Below, piece by piece: positions 1 to 10,905 of a DNA stretch of 64,000 nt; position 1 is the stretch's first letter; every line of letters starts with the position of its first letter. The notes under the pieces were generated by a model that was not told where the DNA came from, did no database searches, and worked only from the letters and a program-made list of their open reading frames with translations. Source of the stretch: Arachis hypogaea (taxonomy: Eukaryota > Streptophyta > Magnoliopsida > Fabales > Fabaceae); NCBI RefSeq assembly GCF_003086295.3, contig NC_092054.1, positions 35,184,393 to 35,248,392 on the forward strand, read 5' to 3'. Made by a program: the position numbers and the translations under genes.

Positions 1-364
1 GTGAAGAACAAAAATTAGAAAGCATGATTAGAGAAGGATAGAGTGATTACCCTATACACTAGAGAGATTAGAGTGCACACACACCATCAGTAAGGGTTCA
101 ATGCTCAACTCCATGTTCCTTGCTTTCACAAGCTGTCTTCTTACAAATTTACTCGCTTTTACTGTATGATTTAAACTAGTGAAATCTGCTCTATGTTCTG
201 TCTTAGAGAACTTATTTATTTTAATCAGATAGACAAAATCATATAATTGCATTCATGTATATAGGTTGCATTGCATTGCATGAGTCTTACATACCCCTAT
301 TCATTCATTTTTACCTCCTTCAACTAAGCATGAGGACATGCTAATGTTTAAGTGTGGGGAGGTT
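1..364 (+). mobile_element. Element C: 3' end of the internal region
   Basis: Non-coding tail of an Athila-type element whose body lies left of the window. It matches by eye the tail of element G on the other strand (around 42950-43300), including the stretch about the start of the hairpin. A hairpin AGCATG-AGGA-CATGCT at 327-342 is followed by a polypurine tract at 348-363 and then the LTR. The short ORF on the minus strand here has no recognisable product. Confidence 0.7.
327..364 (+). promoter_or_regulatory. Hairpin plus polypurine tract of element C
   Basis: The stem AGCATG/CATGCT with loop AGGA lies five bases before TTAAGTGTGGGGAGG, which abuts the LTR start at 365. The purine-rich run is the expected primer for plus-strand DNA synthesis during reverse transcription. 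The hairpin is not part of the textbook tract, but it recurs in G and B (see findings). Confidence 0.7.
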
Positions 365-1859
365 TGATAAACCATTATTTTATGATTTATATTATGTTTA
401 ATTGAGAGGTTTTATCAAGTCTTTCACCCACTTATTCATATGATTTGCATGTATTCACAATTCCTTCCTAAAATTGTTCTATGTTTGAAAACTTGCTTCC
501 TAAAGATCTTTTAATTGAAAATTTTTTTTATTCTCCTTTATACCATTCGATGCCGTGATCTGTGTGTTAAGTGTTTCAGGCTTCATAGGGCAGGAATGGC
601 TTAGAGAATAGAGAGGAAGCTTGAAAAGATGGAAGGAACACAAGAAATTGAGCAGATGACCAGCGAGAAGTGACGCGGGCGCATGGCTCACACGACCGCG
701 CGAAATAGAGAAAATTGCAGTGACGCGCTCGCGTGCTTGACGCGAATGCGTGGATTGGAAGCTACACGAGTGACGCAAATGCGTGGACGACGCGCACGCG
801 TGGCACGGAAAACGCTGAGTAACGCGAATGCATGGACGACGCGGTCGCGTGGCGTGCGCGATCTGCAGAATTTACAGAAGCCGCTAGCGTGAATTCTGGG
901 CTGCATTCTAACCCATTTTTTGGCCCAGAAACACAGATTAGAGCCAGGGAACATGCAGAGACAAAGGACGACATTCATTCTGCATAATTTTTAGTTTTAG
1001 ATCTGATTTTACTTATCCTCTAGGTTTTCTCTCTACACATTCATAGTTATTAGGATTTTGTTTTTATTACTTTTTGGATTGGGATATCGAGAAGGGTTGT
1101 TACCTCTGCAAGACTTCATCTCTCTAGTTTGTTTTCTCTACTTTTTACTTACTCTTCCATATCCTTAATTTGTCCAGAGTACAATTGGATTATTTTTAGA
1201 ATTATTTAATACAAAGACTATTTTTATTTTTTTAATTAATCTCTTTGATTATTGTTTATCATGTCTCTTTTTATTTCCCCTCTTTATTTTGTGAAGTCTA
1301 TATTTATGATAATGGAGTAGTTCCCCAACTTGATTGGGAGTTGATTAAAAGGAGAACCTTGAGTTGGAATACTCAAGAGTTCAATTGTAATTGGTTTGTT
1401 GTTGGTGGCTTGTTAGTTACTAACTCTAATCCTTCCCAAGGGAGAGAATTAGGACTTGTGAATAGAAGTTGGCTTTTAACTTGACTTTCCTTCATTCGTT
1501 GAGGGTTAACTAAGTGGAACAACTACTAATTATTAATTAATCTTGAGAAAATTCCAACAAGGATAGAACTTCCGATTAATCTTCTCCCGGTCAAGATTTT
1601 TATTTAAATTACATAAATTCTCTGATTTAATTTCCTGTTTATCAAACTCAAACCATTTTGGAAAACCTCTAATTAATAAAATAGCATATCTTTCTGCAAG
1701 TCGTTGGGAGACGACCTGGGACTCATACTCCCAGTATTCTAATTTTAATTTTGTGACAACTCTTTTCTAAATTGACAAGTGGATTTTTGTTGGTTAAGAG
1801 CTGTACTTGCAACGCCGTTTTTCTTAATGATTCTTAATCTACCAATTTTCACCACGTCA
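365..1859 (+). repeat. Element C 3' LTR (1495 bp)
   Basis: Starts TGATAAACC directly after a polypurine tract and ends ...CACGTCA. It is related to the LTRs of B and G: same start, same 'acctgggac' stretch near 1710, same 'cttgcaacg' near the end. The 5' partner is outside the window, so the TSD cannot be confirmed; the first 3' flanking bases are GGCAT. Bases 670-858 hold a palindrome array built from GACGCG...CGCGTGG units. ORFs in both strands of this array are compositional. Confidence 0.85.
670..858. repeat. GACGCG/CGCGTGG palindrome array in LTR C
   Basis: Roughly eight short near-palindromes (ACGCG, a few bases, CGCGT) spaced 15-35 nt apart. Several have decayed by C-to-T or G-to-A change (GCATGG for GCGTGG). 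The same theme recurs in the B LTRs and downstream of pol in B and G. Confidence 0.75.
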
Positions 1860-2778
1860 GGCATCTCAGGGATTTCTTGTTGAGGTAGCTCCATATGCTC
1901 TTGCTGTGGTCCATGTGCTGGCTCTCTAATTTACTCCATCTTCTTCTTGGTGATGGGCTTGTCCTCCTCAATAGGAATGTCTCCTTCTATAACAATTCCA
2001 ACTGAATTGCATAGATGAAAGATAAGGTGGGGGAATGCCAACCTTGCTAAGGGGGAAGGCTTTTCAACTTTCTTGTACACTCTTGAGGTATTACCTCGTG
2101 TACCTCCACCTCACTTCCAATCATAATGCAATAAATCATGATGTGTCTGTCAATGGTCACTTCTGATCGATTGCTAGTAGGGATGATAGAGCGTTGGATT
2201 GATTCCAACCATCCTCTAGCTACTGGCTTGAGGTCAAGCCTTCTCAGTTGGATAGGCTTGCCTTGAGCATCCCTTTTCCACTGAGCTCCTTCCACACAAA
2301 TGTCTGAAAGGACTTGGTCCAGCTTTGGGTCAAAATTGACTCTCCTAGTGTAAGGATGTGGGTCTTCTTGCATCATTGGCAAATGGAGTGCCAACCTTAC
2401 ATTCTCTAAGCTGAAATCCAAGAGACAGCCTCGGACCATGGTGCTCCAATTTTTGGGATGAGGGTTCACACTAGTGTCATGGTTTATAGTAACCCCTGCA
2501 TTAGCATAGAACTCCTGCACCATCAAAATCCCAACTTCTGGGATAGGATTGGTTAAGAATTTCCAACCTCTCCTCCGGATTTCTCTTCGGATCTCTGGGT
2601 ACTCATCCTTTTTTAGCCTAAAAGAGACTTCAGGAATCACCATCTTCTTTGCTACTACTTCATAGAAGTGGTCTTGATGAGCTTTGGTGATGAATCTCTC
2701 CATCTTCCAAGATTCGGAGGTGGAATCAACTGCTTTCCCTTTCCTCTTTCTAGAGAATTCTCCAACCTTGGGTGCCAT
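1860..2778 (-). pseudogene. Accessory ORF of element D (putative plant transposon protein)
   Basis: The longest open stretch is 2047-2778, 243 aa, starting MAPKVGEFSRKRKGK with a basic N-terminus, then a mixed helical region including EFYANAGVTINH and LENVRLALHLP. It resembles the accessory proteins found downstream of pol in Tat/Athila elements and often annotated 'putative plant transposon protein'; its function is not known to me. After the stop at 2047 the sequence continues to 1860 and still matches the H copy at 59330-59500, so the original frame was longer. A (18251) and H (59251) carry shorter, damaged homologues with the same start. The ATG is supported by conservation of MAPK in all three. 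Confidence 0.6.
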
Positions 2779-2796
2779 AAGTGTGAATGGAAAGAA

Positions 2797-2850
2797 AAAA
2801 GCAAGGCTTTTCCAACACCAAACTTAAAAGTTTTTCTTGTTCTCGAGAAA
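2797..2850 (-). promoter_or_regulatory. Hairpin + AAGTTTGGTGTT module upstream of D accessory ORF
   Basis: On the minus strand: stem TTTCTCG/CAAGAAA (2833-2850, one mismatch, loop AGAA), then TTAAGTTTGGTGTTG (about 2813-2827), then a second hairpin AAAAGC-CTT-GCTTTT (2797-2811) about 20 bases before the ATG at 2778. The same order occurs in A (18181-18234) and H (59176-59229). Confidence 0.6.
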
Positions 2851-3227
2851 AATATGAAGAAAAGAGTAGAAGAAAAAGAGAATAGAGGAGATGGAGAGGG
2901 ATAGTGGATTCGGCCAAGAAGGGTGTAGTGTATGGATGGTGTGTGTGTGTATGAAGGGTAGGAAGAAGGGGTATTTATAAGAGTGGGATAGGGTAGGGTT
3001 CAAATGAATGGGTGGGAATTGGGCGGGAAATTTTTGAATTTGAAGTGGGTGGGGGTTGGTGGGAGTTATGATGGTTTTGGAAAGTGATATAGATGTAATT
3101 GGGTTAGGGTTTATAGGTAAGAATGTATGGGGAAGAGTGAAAATGAGAGAAAAGAAGGTGGGGTAGGTGGAGATTCTGTGGGACCCACTGATCCTGAGGG
3201 GATAGAGAATTCGAGTTCCCTGCCCCC

Positions 3228-3480
3228 TTGTGGGCATTGAACGCTCAGATGCTGCTCCTGGCTAGCGTTCAACACCAGCTATGTACCTCTATGTGGGCGC
3301 TAAACGCCCATTGGGGTGTTCCTGCCTGGTGTTTAACGGCGGGTCTCTGCCCCATCACTGGCGTTCAACACCAACAATATGCTCCCTGGCTGGCATTCAA
3401 CGCCAACAATGCTGCTTCTCATGGGCATTGAACGCCCACTCTGGCCTCCCTGGCTGGCGTTCAATGCCAGCAAGGTCTCT
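3228..3480. repeat. GGCGTTGAACGCC palindrome array downstream of D protease
   Basis: About nine odd-centred palindromes of the type TGGGCGTTGAACGCCCA or CTGGCGTTCAACGCCAG at 20-30 nt spacing, many with CG-to-TG/CA decay. The outer bases change symmetrically (TGGG/CCCA against CTGG/CCAG). The same position in A is 17695-17942 and in H 58795-59075. Confidence 0.75.
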
Positions 3481-3624
3481 TCTCCAAGGTGTTCTATTTC
3501 TAGCTCTAACTATTTCTATTTTTATTTTAACTACTGCACATGATCATAAACTCAAAGAAAACATGAAAATTAAACTAATATAACTTAAATAAACTTAAAG
3601 AAAAATAAGAAAACATTAATAATT

Positions 3625-3642
3625 GATGGGTTACCTCCCAAT
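3625..3642 (-). other. Post-stop hairpin of element D (decayed)
   Basis: Minus strand reads GCTTATTGGGAGGTAACCCAT 40 nt after the protease stop at 3682. Only four pairs (TGGG/CCCA) remain, against six in A, B, G and H. Confidence 0.5.
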
Positions 3643-3681
3643 AAGCACTTCTTTAGCGTCACTAGCTTGATAATTAGCTCC

Positions 3682-5130
3682 TTACGGAGATGGATAGGGG
3701 CTCAGAATTTTGCCCCTTACAGTAAATTTCTTGCCTGTGCTCTCATGGATAAGTTCCACATATTCTAGAGACATGATCCTGTTTACAGTGTGTGAAATAA
3801 CAGGATTGTCAGTGAAGATAACTCTCATGCCAAGTGAGAGGCCTTTAGTGGGGATTTTCTTATCCCTCCATCCTTTAGGTACTTTCTTCTTAGTACCTTT
3901 GTTCTCAGTGCTTGATAATGGCTGCCCAATACCAAACTTAGAATTGGTGTCTGGGAGCTCTGTATAACTTTGCACTGAGAGAGAAGATTGGAACACTAGG
4001 TGTTGCACAACTGTTTCTCTTTTGCCACGAGGAGAGTTAGGGTTAGGCATCTTGAACAAGATGTGGTCTTCCCATAACTGTAGAATTAGCTCTCCCTTTG
4101 CCACATCAATGATGGCATTGGCAGTGGCTAGGAAGGGTCTTCCAAGGATGATGGATTCATCCTCTTCCTCCCAAGTATCCAGGATTATGAAGTCAGCAGG
4201 GATGTAAAGGTCTTCAACCTTTACTAAGACATCCTCTACCAGTCCATAAGCCTTTTTCATGGACTTGTCTGCCATCTCTAGTGAGATTCTTACAGCTTAT
4301 ACCTCAAAGATTCCCAACTTCTCCATTACAGAGAGTGGCATAAGGTTTATGCTTGACTCTAGGTCACACAGAGCCTTTTCAAAGGTAATGGTGTCTATGG
4401 TCCAGGAAATCAGGAAGCGTCCGGGATTCGACAGCTTTTGAGGTAGTTTCTGCTGAACCAAGGCATTAAATTCCTTGGTGAGCACTGAAGGTTCTTCCTC
4501 CAATGGCTCTGTGCCAAACAACATGGCATTGAGATTCATGAGGACTCCTAGGTAACAAGCAACTTGCTCTTCCCTTGTTTCTTCTTCCTCATCAGAGGAG
4601 GAGTGATCCTCACAATCCATGATTTGCAACAAGGCATTCATGGGAACTTCCATAGTATCCTCATGAGCCTTAGTTGCCTTCAGATCTTCAATAGGGAAGC
4701 CTTGAGTGGGCGTTGAATGCGCAGCTTGTGTCCCTTGACTGGTGTTCAATGCCAGTGAGTGTGCCTTTTTGGGCGTTGAACGCCCAGTAAGGTCCTCCTT
4801 ACTAGCGTTCAACGCCAGTGATGGTGCCTTTGTGGGCGTTGAACACCCTCCTTACTGGCACTCAACACCAGTTCCTCTCCTCCAGATTCGGCCTCAATGT
4901 CCACTGTGATGGCCTTGCACTCTTCTCTTGGGTTCACTTTAGTATTACTAGGAAGAGTGTTAGGAGGAGTCTCAGGGATTTTCTTGCTCAGTTAACAAAC
5001 GTGTACCTCCAAATTTCAAATGGAGGACCTTATTTCAGTTATGAAACTATGAGTGGTCTTAGAGAGGTTGGAGACTATAGTGACTAAGTTAGAAAGGCTC
5101 TGCCTAGGAGTCTCCATATGTTCTTGAGAA
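3682..5130 (-). pseudogene. Element D gag C-terminus and retropepsin remnant
   Basis: Minus strand. Around 5130-4990 the frame reads a gag C-terminal segment (NLVTIVSNLSKTTHSF..EIRSSI) matching A at about 16378-16480, but it is fused directly to leader sequence, so the capsid is deleted. 4812-4297 carries the acidic linker and the protease start; the catalytic motif reads CDLESS where A has CDLGSG, so the Gly after Asp-Leu is lost. A TAA at 4297 breaks the frame; 4275-3682 continues with ILGRPFLATA (flap/second half) and a C-terminal tail containing NSKFGI. The product would have cut the Gag polyprotein in virus-like particles. It cannot be functional. Confidence 0.75.
4700..4880. repeat. GGCGTTGAACGCC array inside D coding sequence
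   Basis: At least six palindromic units lie within the linker between gag C-terminus and protease, translated in part as the start of the 171-aa open stretch. A has no array at this place. Confidence 0.65.
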
Positions 5131-5139
5131 GATGGGAAT

Positions 5140-6278
5140 GGTGGTCTGTTGTTGATTAAGAAAGATTTGAAAACAAGATAAGATAGAAAAATTGAAAAAG
5201 ATTTGATTTTGAAATTTGAAAATTGAAATTGAATCAAGATAAGATAAGATTATGAAAATTGAATTTTAAAATCTGAATTTAAAACAAGATAAGATCAAGA
5301 TTTGAAAAAGATTTGATTTTTGAACAGATTTGAAATTTAAAATTAAGATAAAATAAGATAACGATTTGAAATTAAATGAAAGATAACAAAAGATAAGATA
5401 AAGATTTGAAAAAAAAGTTTTGAATTTTAAACTTTAAAAGAAAGATAAGATGAGATAGAATCAAATTAAAAGAAAGATATGATAAGATATAAAAAGATAA
5501 GATTTGAAATTTGATTTTTGAAATTAAGATAACATAAGATAATGATTTTGAAATTAAAATTTGAAATTGTGTTTGAAATTTTCGAAAATAATTTTGAAAT
5601 AAAGATAGAAAATATATTTTTTTATTTTTTGAATTAATAAGGAAAGAGAAAAACAACCAAAAGACACCAAACTTAAAATTTTTAGATCTAAAACACTAAG
5701 TTTTCAAAAATTTAAAAAGAAGAACACCAAAAGACACCAAACTTAAAAATTTTAAGATCAAAACAAGAAAAGAAACAAGAACAACTTGAATACCAAGAAA
5801 GAACACTAAGATGATTTTTGAAAATTTAAAGCAAATAAAGAACAACAAAAAGACACCAAACTTAGAAACTTTGAAAATCAAAGACACTAATTTCAAAAAT
5901 TTTAAAGGAAAATACTCAAAGACACTAAACTTAAAAATTTTGAAATCAAAGACTCTAATTTTCGAAAAGAAAAGAAAAGAAACTTAAAGATTCAAGATGA
6001 CTCAAAAAGACACCCAACTTAAAGATTGACACAAGACTCAAACAAAAGATACTATTTTTGAAAATTTTTGGAAAGAAAGCAAAAAAATTGGAAACTTTAA
6101 CAAGAACAAGAATAAGAACAACGACTCAAACAAAAGATAAAGATCAATAAAGAAAACAAAGATTTTTTTATTTTTTTTATTTTTTTTGAAAAAAAAAGAA
6201 AATAAAAGACTCAAACAAATTTAAAAGGTACCTAATCTAAGAAACAAGATAATCCATTTGTTTGTCAAATCCGAACAA
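5140..6278 (-). other. AT-rich 5' leader of element D
   Basis: Low-complexity leader made of AAGATAAGATAA, TTTGAAATT and AAAACAAGAAC runs. Minus-strand ORFs here are rich in Phe, Leu, Ser and Lys because of the composition and are not genes. Confidence 0.7.
5640..6020 (-). repeat. Leader repeats with CACCAAACTTA (AAGTTTGGTG) in element D
   Basis: Copies of the motif begin near 5663, 5733, 5851, 5921 and 6010 (plus coordinates), so spacings alternate about 70 and 118. The same alternation is seen in the H leader. The DNA between is A/T-rich with TTTTCGAAAA-like palindromes. Confidence 0.6.
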
Positions 6279-6296
6279 TCCTCGGCAATGGCGCCA
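6279..6296 (-). other. Primer binding site of element D
   Basis: Minus strand TGGCGCCATTGCCGAGGA, complementary with two mismatches to the 3' end of plant tRNA-Asp, lying seven bases inside the LTR edge at 6303. Confidence 0.8.
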
Positions 6297-6302
6297 AAAA
6301 CT

Positions 6303-9300
6303 TGGTGCACAAAACTGGCTCTACAGAATTCGCACGGATAGACCGGCCAGTATACCGGGTCGTCCAAGTAATACTTGAGGTGAGTCAGGGTCGATCCCAT
6401 GAGGATTGTTGTTTTGAGCAAGCAGTGGACACCTTGCAGATCTTAGTTAGGCGGATAGAAAATTATAGTTTGTCACAAAAATCATATAAAACAAAATAAA
6501 TAAATAAATGTTACTGGATAGATAGGAATTCAATGTTATAGAATGGTTGAGATTTCGGAGATGCTTTGTCTTTCTAGATTAACTTTTCTTACTATCTTCT
6601 TTAATAACCTTTCGATTCCTTCAATGGCACCGTAAGTGATTAACTCATGTCCTCTCATCAAGTTAACCTCCTCTACTACAGCAATCCACCACGTTGAGAT
6701 GACTGGTGCGCGGAATTACACTTTGCACAACTGAACCAGCAAGTGTACTGGGTCGTCCAAGTAATACCTGAGTGAGTTAAGGTCGATCCCATGAGGATTG
6801 TGATTTGAAGCAAGCTATGGTTATCTTGTAGATCTTAGTCAGGCAGATAGAAAAGTTGATTGTTTGTTTAAAACGCATAAAAGTAAAATATAGAAAACGT
6901 TACTCAGTTGATGGTGAATGCAATGATATGGAGATGGTTAAGGCTTGGAGGTGCTTTGTTCTTCTAGATTACTCCGGTCTTACTGTCTATTCCAACTGTG
7001 AATGATTTCTTCTATGATAGGCTGTATGTGATCAACGCCTTTCTTAAGAGATCGCCAATGCTCCTCCAGATCTGATTGAGGGTGAAGTTCCTGCAGTCCA
7101 TTCTCTTAAGTGATCATACTCAAAACGCCACAGACAAGGTCGAATCTTCCGGATTAGAGAATGTTGCACCTTTGGTTCTAGCCTTTACCACAAAGACTTT
7201 AATCTCCCCGTACCTTGGTTGAACTGGTGTCTCGAGAAGTGCCTAACGAAGTCGTGGATTAGCCGTCTTAGAGAATGTATAATCAAGCTAGTGGTTCATC
7301 ATTGTCTGGTGAAAGACTCACTTTGAACCCATGAAGAATGAGATAACCTTGTACCAGTTTAATGCATTCATAATGATAAAGAACGAATATACATCTTAGA
7401 ATAGAGAATCAAACACGTATTGAGATAGAACAGTGGTACTTTATTAATCTATAAAACTCAGCAGAGCTCCTCCGCTCAACCTAGGAGGTTTAGAAACTCA
7501 TACTGATAGAAAATACAATGATAAACGTGTAAAGCATCAAAAGGTCCCTAAGATTGTAAAATTTCTCAAATAAATACTAAACTAATGACTAAGGATTACA
7601 TAAGAAGGGTAAAATAGTCTTTTAGTACGAAAATCTACTTCTGGGGACCACTTGGTGAGTGTTTGGGCTGAGCTTGATTGATATCCACATGCTAGGAGGC
7701 CTCTAGGGCATTGAACTCTGGCTAGGGGATCCTTCTTGGGCATTGGACGCTGGTCTCTTCTCCTTTGGGCGTTGGACGCCAGAATAGGGCAGGAGGCTGG
7801 CGTTGAACGCCAGTTTTTTGGGCCTTCAATTATGACACAAAGTATGGACTATTATATATTGCTGGAAAGCTCTGGATGTTAGATTTCCATAGCCATTCAG
7901 AACGCTCCATTTGGACTTCTGTAGCTCCAGAAAAGCTCTTTTGAGTGCAAGGAGGTCAGATCTGGACAGCATCTGCAGCACTTTCTCTGTCTCTGAATCA
8001 AACTTTTGCCCCTGCTCCTCAATTTCAGTCAGAAAATATCTGAAATTGCATAAAAACACACAAACTCAAAGTAGAATCCAAATATGTGAATTTTGCACTA
8101 AAACCTATGAAAACTTAATAAAACTTAAACAAAATATACCAAAAACTATATGAAAATAATGGCAAAAAGCGTATAAAATATCCGCTCATCAATGACTCAT
8201 GTCCTCTCATCAAGCCACCTCTAGGTTTCTCACTGTAGCAGAAGATGAAGCTCTAAGCAGTCCACTTCCCTTTACGATTCTACTCAAGGTTCCACAGACA
8301 AGGCACATCTTCCGGATCAAAAAGTGCTACTTCTCTGACTCTAGCCTTAACGCAATAGAAACTTCACGTACCCATAGTCAACAGGATTATATGTCACATA
8401 TCCAAAGTTGCTCAGATGCTCTATAGGAATCCGTAATGCAATCTCTAGCTTTAGTTCAACACTATCCGGGTCAGGAATTGCACAGAACCCATGTAGCACA
8501 AGGGTGATTGTCACGGGTCACCCTCAATTCATAAGATGAAGAATGAGGTTGCATAAGAGAATAGAATCAGACATATTGAATGAAAACAGTAATATTATTG
8601 ATTCATGAAACTCATCAGAGCTCCTAATCTTAACCTTAGGAGGTGAGTGACTCATACTGTACATTATAGTGTTCAAAAATAATGGGGGAGGAAGAAGATC
8701 CTAAACATGGGTGATCTTCTCCTATATATACTAATCTAATGACTAAGGATTACAGAAATAAGATAAACTAAGTTGATAGTACAAAAATCCACTTCCGGGG
8801 CCCATTTGGTAAGTGTTTGAGCTGAGCTTAAGTGTGTCCCACGTCCTAATGTCCCTTAGGGATGTTGAACGCTGGCTAGGGACCCCCTTTTGAGCGTTGA
8901 ACTCCAGTTGCTCCCTTGTGGGCGCTGGACACCAGGAATGGGGCTGGTGGCTGGCGTTGAATGCCAGTTTTGGGCCTTTATTTCCGAAACAAAGCATAAA
9001 CTATCATATATTTATGGAAAGTCCTGGATGTTAGCTTTCCAAAGCCGTTAAGATCGTGCCATTTGAACTTCTGTAGCTCTAGAAAAGCTCCTTCAAGTGT
9101 ATGGAGGTCAGATCCTAACAGCATCTGCAGCCCTTTCTCTGCTTCTGAATCAGACTTCTGCTCAAGCTCCTCAATTTCAGTTAAAAAAATACCTGAAATC
9201 ACCATGAAACACACAAACTCATAGTAAAATCCAAAAATGTGAATTTTGCACTAAAACCTACGAAAACTTAATAAAACTTAAACAAAACATAACAAAAACT

Positions 9301-9344
9301 ATATGAAAACAATGCCAAAAAGCGTATAAAATATCCACTCATCA
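6303..9344 (-). repeat. Element D 5' LTR, split by solo LTR E
   Basis: Plus coordinates start TGGTGCAC at 6303 and end ATCCACTCATCA at 9344, the reverse of a TGATGAG-type LTR. Removing E (6704-8191) and one ATGAC copy leaves about 1549 bp. A TATA-like TATATATA lies on the minus strand at 8723-8730. A GGCGTTGAACGCC array occupies 8850-8965. A 19-base stretch CTCATGTCCTCTCATCAAG occurs on both sides of E. Confidence 0.8.
6704..8191 (-). mobile_element. Element E: solo LTR (1488 bp), minus strand
   Basis: Starts TGGTGCGCGG and ends TATCCGCTCATCA, with no internal region. It is flanked by ATGAC at 6699-6703 and 8192-8196. It is of the same family as the LTR it lies in and has a palindrome array near 7700-7820. 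It arose presumably by recombination between two LTRs of a former full element. Confidence 0.88.
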
Positions 9345-10298
9345 TTCCAGCCACCAAGATTCAATCCCAATCAATCCAATTGCCAAATTCAACTTCAATA
9401 AATACTAATTTTCAATCTAATATCATATAATTCATCATAATCAATTCTAGGATTCATAAAATTGACAAACCACAAGGGTTTACAGAATCCTTACCTTGCC
9501 CAATGATGTCTGGGGCAAAACCCAATAACAACCCAATTCTAGATTACACTTAAATAACAAAATCATGAAAAATCTTAATTTCCTAAAACCAAAAGTCAAA
9601 ATTATGTTAGGACAGAGAACTGGAGCATAGGTTTTGAATTTCATACCACTTTGTTCAGTTAGAATCGAAGAGGTCAACGAGAGCTTTGCGTAGCCGCAAA
9701 CAACACGTCAATCGAAACTCCGGATAAAAAGTTATGATCCAAAGAAGAAGATGATAAATAGTGGTAAGGGTTTGTGTTTTCCCTTCCAATTCTCAGGTGC
9801 TCCTTCTCCTTGTGTGTATGAAATGAAGCTGAATTGCCTCTTAATGAGACATATATATGTTGGGCTTGGATCCAACTTGGGCCGGTTGAGTTTTGGTTCA
9901 TTTTGGCCCACTCTCAGGCCAAAACTTTTAAAATAACTTACCGGTTTTCTATCCCAAATATTTCTCTAAGTATTTTATCAGTTTTTATTTTCTCATATGT
10001 AGTACCAAACAGACTTAATCCGGTACTGCCGGCTAAATTACCGTTACGTGTTTTCATGTCTTTTTCCGCAGAAAATTACATTTTTTTTACTCGGAAAAAT
10101 CTGCTGAATCTAATTCTCACCTTTAAGTTTTCAAATTAATATTTCTAAATTTTTTAACCTATTTTGGACAATTAAATTATTATTTTATTCTAATTAAATG
10201 GCTAATAAATTTTCCGTTCTTATATTTGTTTTCAGTTCAAACGATTTAAAGTCACTCCTCCATACCCAACACACCTAAGAGAGTTCAAAGGGGAGTAG
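9345..10298. other. Unassigned stretch, possibly a decayed LTR fragment
   Basis: No gene seen. The composition and phrases near 9900-10130 (tracts around 'ccggtactgccggctaaattaccg') look to me like part of a long chromovirus-type LTR, but no TG...CA ends or TSD are visible. Treat as unclassified repeat. Confidence 0.3.
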
Positions 10299-10905
10299 AT
10301 GGATCGTCTCTACCGAGTAGATGGAGTTGTCCATATTGTTGGTAACATCAATAAGGAGGCCAGTATACCAAATTTCTTTTCTTCATGTTAGATTATAAAT
10401 GTCAGTGATCTGTAGTGACTTAGAATTATTAGACTAGAAATGTTAGTTAGGGTGGTGATTTGAAATTGTTAGTTAGAGTTTTTAAATTAGAAATGTTAGT
10501 GATAGTAGTGATTTAGAATTGTTGATCATAGTTAAATTTAGAATGCTAGTGATAGTGTTTTTGAAATTTGGTTTCTATAGATAAGGTTAGAGTAGGATAT
10601 GTGGTATGGTGGAGACACTAAGATTGAATTTTGCATGTAATGACATGATTGGATTTTAACTTTTAGGATAAGGTTTTTATCACTTGATTGGAAAGAAAAA
10701 TTTACTAAATGATTATGAATTAAGTTATATAATGTTCATTTTTCCAAAAGGTTACAAATTTGTTATTAAAATTTAGTCAAGAAATTTGTTGATTATCTAA
10801 TTTTGTATAGATTCTTAATAATCTTTTTTACTATTATGTAGCTGACCTGACCTATGTATTACTAGCATTAAGAGGCAGCAGGGTATGCTTCTGGATGACC
10901 ATATC
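10299..10905 (+). pseudogene. Plant mobile domain (PMD / MAIN-like) N-terminal fragment
   Basis: ATG at 10299 opens MDRLYRVDGVVHIVGNINKEA, which resembles the N-terminus of plant-mobile-domain proteins. These are transposon-associated proteins, some domesticated as MAIN/MAIL and also found in 'serine/threonine phosphatase 7 long form' homologues. A second piece, RQQGMLLDDHI, begins at 10873 in the expected order. The roughly 500 bp between holds an imperfect tandem repeat of 'ttagtgatagtagtgatttagaatt' type and could be an intron or an insertion. The rest of the domain is missing: the fragment meets the MuDR pseudogene at about 10905. Recognition rests on two short matches. Confidence 0.5.

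Larger units (their letters stand above)
1860..9344 (-). mobile_element. Element D: truncated non-autonomous Ty3-gypsy element, minus strand
   Basis: Read on the minus strand from the right: LTR (6303-9344, interrupted by E), primer binding site (6279-6296), AT-rich leader with repeated motifs, gag C-terminus plus protease, post-stop hairpin, palindrome array, hairpin module and accessory ORF. The left part is cut at 1860 by insertion of C, so its 3' LTR lies outside the window. There is no capsid, reverse transcriptase or integrase. It belongs with A and H: same gene order, same AAGTTTGGTGT motif and same accessory ORF start (MAPK). Confidence 0.8.

Noticed and set aside
5372..5896. Hydrophobic ORFs on the minus strand that could look like membrane proteins
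   Set aside because: Phe/Leu/Ser-rich translation of AT-rich low-complexity leader DNA.
6643..6670. Possible extra TSD from the repeated CTCATGTCCTCTCATCAAG on both sides of E
   Set aside because: ATGAC is adjacent to both ends of E and is the expected length; the longer repeat does not abut the ends on the left side.
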